DNA from: Bidens hawaiensis
Taxonomy: Eukaryota > Streptophyta > Magnoliopsida > Asterales > Asteraceae
Assembly (NCBI GenBank): GCA_021521415.1
Contig: JAIQDT010000172.1
Span: forward strand, 434,001 to 498,000
Direction of reading: 5' to 3'
DNA: 64,000 nucleotides
A program made the translations under genes and the position numbers. Below the pieces are notes generated by a model. That model was not told the origin of the DNA, did not search any database, and saw nothing but the letters and a program-made list of their open reading frames with translations. Below, in pieces: positions 61,111 to 64,000 of the stretch. The stretch's first letter is position 1, and every line of letters begins with the position of its first letter.

Positions 61111-62072
61111 TGTTGGGTTTTAACAAGATTATCAAAGTCATATAAACACATTTATATGAAAAACGCAGCGGATTAATTAGTTTTTAATCTTGTTATATAG
61201 ATTAATATAAAACCCATTTTATATGTAAAACCCAAGCCCCGGATCCATATACGAAATTGTATGCTTACCAAAATCAACAACCATAAGAGGTTTATGTAAT
61301 ACAACCTTTCAAGATGCAAGGAAGATGATGGAGATAACGGTTTGAACGACTAGCCTTTCAAGATGCAAGGAAGATGATGGAGATAACGGTTTGAACGACT
61401 AGCCTTCAATGGAGAAGAGCCTCAAGCTTGTATACCCTCCAAGCCTTTAACAAACACCTTGCTTGCTAAAATTTGATAACACTTTCACTTGAAAAAATCC
61501 TTCTTGATTATTCTTCTTCTTGGCCGAATTCAAGAGAGAAGAGAAAGAGAGAGTGTTCTTGTGTGTGAGAGAGAGAAAGTGAGATTGAATTAACTCATCC
61601 ACCAACAAGGTTGAATACATGTCTTTAATAATAACAAAGTAATAAAGACAAGAGAGAGAGGGGGGAAAGGGGCCGGACCCCCTTTTATTTTCGCACAAAC
61701 AATTCAAATCTCAATTTTGTTATTATTGTTACTTATGTTATGTGTGTTATAATATAATGTAACATGGCATAGCAAGTAACATGGTTTATGTGACATATCT
61801 TTCATATTTATTATTTAACCAACTTAAACAACAACATGAAATGTTTTCTCTCGTAATATAAATTATCCATATAATTTATATATATTACACAAGTGCAAAT
61901 ACCTAGAAACCCGTTTCTAAATATTTTAAATGTTGATATTTATTTGTTAGATCATATCTTAAATAAACATCATGACGTTTGTCTAGCTTGTTATTAGGTA
62001 TAACCCGACTTGGATCATAACGTACTAGCCACATCAACTCCAATATGTGTCTTGGGCAAATCGATTCCAACA
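61111..62072 (-). mobile_element. Solo LTR of the Co-3 family (962 bp)
   Basis: TGTTGGGTTTTAAC to TTCCAACA with TCCTT on both sides (61106-61110, 62073-62077). No internal sequence remains, which fits recombination between the two LTRs of one insertion. A 49-bp perfect or near-perfect tandem duplication lies at 61305-61402. Confidence 0.93.
61305..61402. repeat. 49-bp tandem duplication in the solo LTR
   Basis: CCTTTCAAGATGCAAGGAAG starts at 61305 and 61354; the two units look identical. Absent from the Co-3 LTRs. Confidence 0.85.
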
Positions 62073-62077
62073 TCCTT

Positions 62078-62860
62078 GACAAAGAAATCGAAGATTCATT
62101 GGATTAATAGCATATCTGATCGAAGGATCGTCGGAGTTATGAAGATGCAGAACCGTAGCTGCAGCAAGGACGGAGTTATGAAGATGCAGAACGGAGATGT
62201 AAACGATAGATTAAAAACTAGGGTTTCTGTGATCGAGAGGGAGAATTGGAGATGTATCATTAGGAATAAAAATGTCAACCTATGAAAAGAAAAGTGCAGG
62301 TTTAATCGAGATAAGCAATTAAACACGGCAAACAGGCCTATGTTGCAACTTGGGGCACGTTCCAACGAGGAGGCATAAATTTTTTTCTTTGTTATTGACA
62401 TAGCATAAACTATACAAAAAATTTAGAAATTGTTGACGCAGCTGAGTTGGTGGAGTGCTTGTATCCCAATTGATAGGTACCTGGTCAAAGCCCCCTTCTT
62501 ATTTTGGTTTTGTTTTTTTTTTTTTTTTTTGTTCAGGTAATTGGAATAACTCAGCGGAGTTAATAAGTCGTTAACTTGACCCTCTTTCTGAACCCTTCCT
62601 AGATTACTTTAATGGTACATATCATACTTTAAAGTTCACATCATTAGTAAATTATTTAAAATCAGGTTTTATACATCCTTTACAATATCAAATAATTAAA
62701 ACTTTTATCTCTTAACAAAATCTTGACTAGTCAGGGGAGAATGGTCATTCTTCGGTTTTTCCCATAAAATAATTCATATTTACGTTTGTTAACTTTTAGT
62801 CGACATCAAGGTTTTGACGACAATTTAATATGGCACACTCACATTGTCTTCAATAAAAAT
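62078..62860. other. CA-1 interior, mostly featureless
   Basis: Contains a doubled GGAGTTATGAAGATGCAGAAC (62130 and 62172) and the possible SINE at 62437-62530. No gene seen. Confidence 0.5.
62437..62530 (+). mobile_element. Possible SINE or tRNA-like fragment with T-rich tail
   Basis: AGCTGAGTTGGTGGAGTGC is A-box-like, and GGTACCTGGTCAAAGCC 18 bp later is a poor B-box match. A run of about 20 T follows at 62512-62530. I see no target duplication. Confidence 0.3.
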
Positions 62861-63653
62861 TTCAATGGCATAAAAGTTAAATGTCATTAAAAACGTGTGT
62901 CACTAGATTTTTAGTGGCATGCATAAAATGCCCTTAAAAACCTAAATTAGTGGTATACACAAAATTCCCTTAGAACCCTAAATTAGTGGCATAAAGGTAA
63001 ATGCCATTAAAAACGTGTACCACTAGATTTTTAATGGCATAGCAAAGTTCCACTAAAATCATAGATTAGTGACACTAAAACTAAGTGACACTAAAAATGT
63101 GTTATAAGCAAAGAAGACATCCGTAAAGTGCCAATAAAAACCTAAATTAGTAACACAAAACCTAAATGCTTTTATAAACGTGTGCCACAATATTTTTAGT
63201 GTCATACATAAAGTGCCATTAAAATCATAAATTAGTGGCACTAAAACTAAGTGTTACTAAAATTTTGATCTAAGCAAGTATGGCATACAGAAAGTGCCAT
63301 TAAAAAACTAAATTAGTGGCACAAAACCTAAATGTCATTAAAAACGTGTGACACTAGAATTTTAGTGGCATACACAAAGTGCTACTAAATCATAAATTAG
63401 TGGCCCTAAAACTAAGATTCACTAAAATATTTTGTGAAGCAAATATGGCATACACAAAGTGTCACTAAATAACCTACATTAGTGGCACAAAAGCTAAATG
63501 TCACTAAAAATGTGATACTAGATTTTTAGTGGCATACTCAAAGTGCCACTGAAATGTTGAATTAGTGGCACTAAAACTAAAACGTCACTAAAAATTTGTG
63601 AAATGCCATTAAAAATCTAAATTAGTGGCACAAACCTAGATGCCATTAAAAAT
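62861..63653. repeat. CA-1 right subterminal repeats
   Basis: More than a dozen units built on TTTTTAGTGGCATA, AAATTAGTGGCACTAAAACT and AAATGTCACTAAAAACGTGTG. They mirror the GTGGCAC/TGCCAC words of the left end. Confidence 0.75.
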
Positions 63654-63685
63654 GTGTGCCACTAAATGGACTTTTATTTGTAGTG
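63654..63685 (-). repeat. CA-1 right terminal inverted repeat
   Basis: Inverted, it reads CACTACAAATAAAAGTCC and ends at 63685, followed by TAT. Confidence 0.88.
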
Positions 63686-63688
63686 TAT

Positions 63689-64000
63689 AGTCTAAGGTTT
63701 CTCATAAAGACATTGAGTTCTCCTTTAAAAGAAAGATTTCTGAACACGATGAAGATGAAGACAATGTGCAAAATGGTGAGCCTCAAGAAAAAGAGCACAC
63801 TAAAGCATCTGGTGATCAAACTCATAATCAACAAGACCAGACTCAACATGAGACACAGTCAATGTTTGAAAATTTGTTTCAGAATCTAAATCTTTCAAAT
63901 GCTGGTGCATCAATATCTAATCAGAATTTGGAAGAAAATGAATTAAAGAGTGATGCATAAGATTTTATTATTAAAGAACCTGAACAAAATGATTCAAATT
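63689..64000 (+). pseudogene. Co-1: copia pol linker, right half
   Basis: Continues the frame of 17082-17325: SKVSHKDIEFSFKRKISEHD and a Gln/Glu/Asn-rich acidic linker of the kind before copia RT (NQQDQTQHETQSMFENLFQN), with a TAA at 63958-63960. It runs out of the window before RT. Confidence 0.75.

Larger units (their letters stand above)
17326..63685. mobile_element. CA-1: CACTA DNA transposon, non-autonomous, 46 kb with nested inserts
   Basis: The left end CACTACAAACAAAAAGCC matches the inverted right end (28 of 32 bp by eye over 17326-17357 and 63654-63685). TAT flanks it on both sides (17323-17325, 63686-63688), the 3-bp duplication expected of CACTA (En/Spm) elements. Subterminal regions are full of short repeats. 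Joining the flanks links two halves of one copia gene in frame, which supports the end calls. CA-1's own DNA is about 5 kb (17326-19415, 36103-37263, 60621-61110, 62078-63685) and I see no transposase in it. The rest is Co-3, Gy-2, Co-4, Gy-3 and a solo LTR. Confidence 0.88.

Noticed and set aside
61447..61707. 86-codon - strand ORF in the solo LTR
   Set aside because: Sits wholly in LTR sequence and is built partly from a GA-rich repeat; the equivalent ORFs in other LTR copies (19723-19968, 35330-35569) are not conserved in their ends.
62010..62285. 91-codon + strand ORF
   Set aside because: Crosses the solo LTR edge and its duplication, so it is an accidental frame.

Overview
This is a transposon-only stretch of a plant nuclear genome. 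I found no host gene, rRNA, functional tRNA or CRISPR array. The coding relics are Ty3/gypsy chromovirus (Tekay/Del-like) and Ty1/copia gag-pol, plus a CACTA DNA transposon. The mix of long-LTR Tekay-like elements and a copia-associated long 'extra ORF' resembles what I remember from daisy-family (Asteraceae) genomes. That assignment is inference, not proof.

Names used below: Gy-1 to Gy-3 are gypsy elements, Co-1 to Co-4 are copia elements, CA-1 is the CACTA element. Layout: 1-10800 is Gy-1 on the + strand (5' LTR cut by the window edge, a broken ORF upstream of gag, gag, pol with chromodomain, 3.0-kb 3' LTR). 10801-10964 is a scrap of a Co-3-type LTR. 10965-17081 is Co-2 on the - strand (5' LTR, leader, long gag, protease, integrase, then truncation). 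17082-17325 and 63689-64000 are two halves of an older copia pol gene (Co-1, + strand). They are separated by CA-1 at 17326-63685, which has terminal inverted repeats starting CACTA, a TAT target duplication and subterminal repeats, but no visible transposase.

CA-1 has been swollen to 46 kb by later insertions. Co-3 (19416-36097, - strand, perfect GTAAT duplication) is itself split in its reverse transcriptase by Gy-2 (21931-30787, - strand), a gag-only element in a three-LTR tandem form. Co-4 (37264-60615, - strand, CAYTG duplication) has gag and a very long extra ORF but no pol, and is split by Gy-3 (43104-55126, + strand), a 5'-truncated tandem with near-identical LTRs. A solo LTR of the Co-3 family lies at 61111-62072 with a perfect TCCTT duplication.

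The relative order from nesting and by-eye LTR divergence is: Co-1, then CA-1, then Co-3 and Co-4 (LTR pairs roughly 7% different), then Gy-2 (a few percent), with Gy-3 youngest (LTRs about 1% different). Gy-1 LTRs differ by about 2.4%. All coding units carry stops or frameshifts. The most unusual points are the reconstructable nest, the matching 5'-truncated tandem arrays with duplicated flank DNA at their broken ends, the pol-less Co-4 with its extra ORF and upstream motif array, and the ORFs upstream of gag in Gy-1 and Gy-3.
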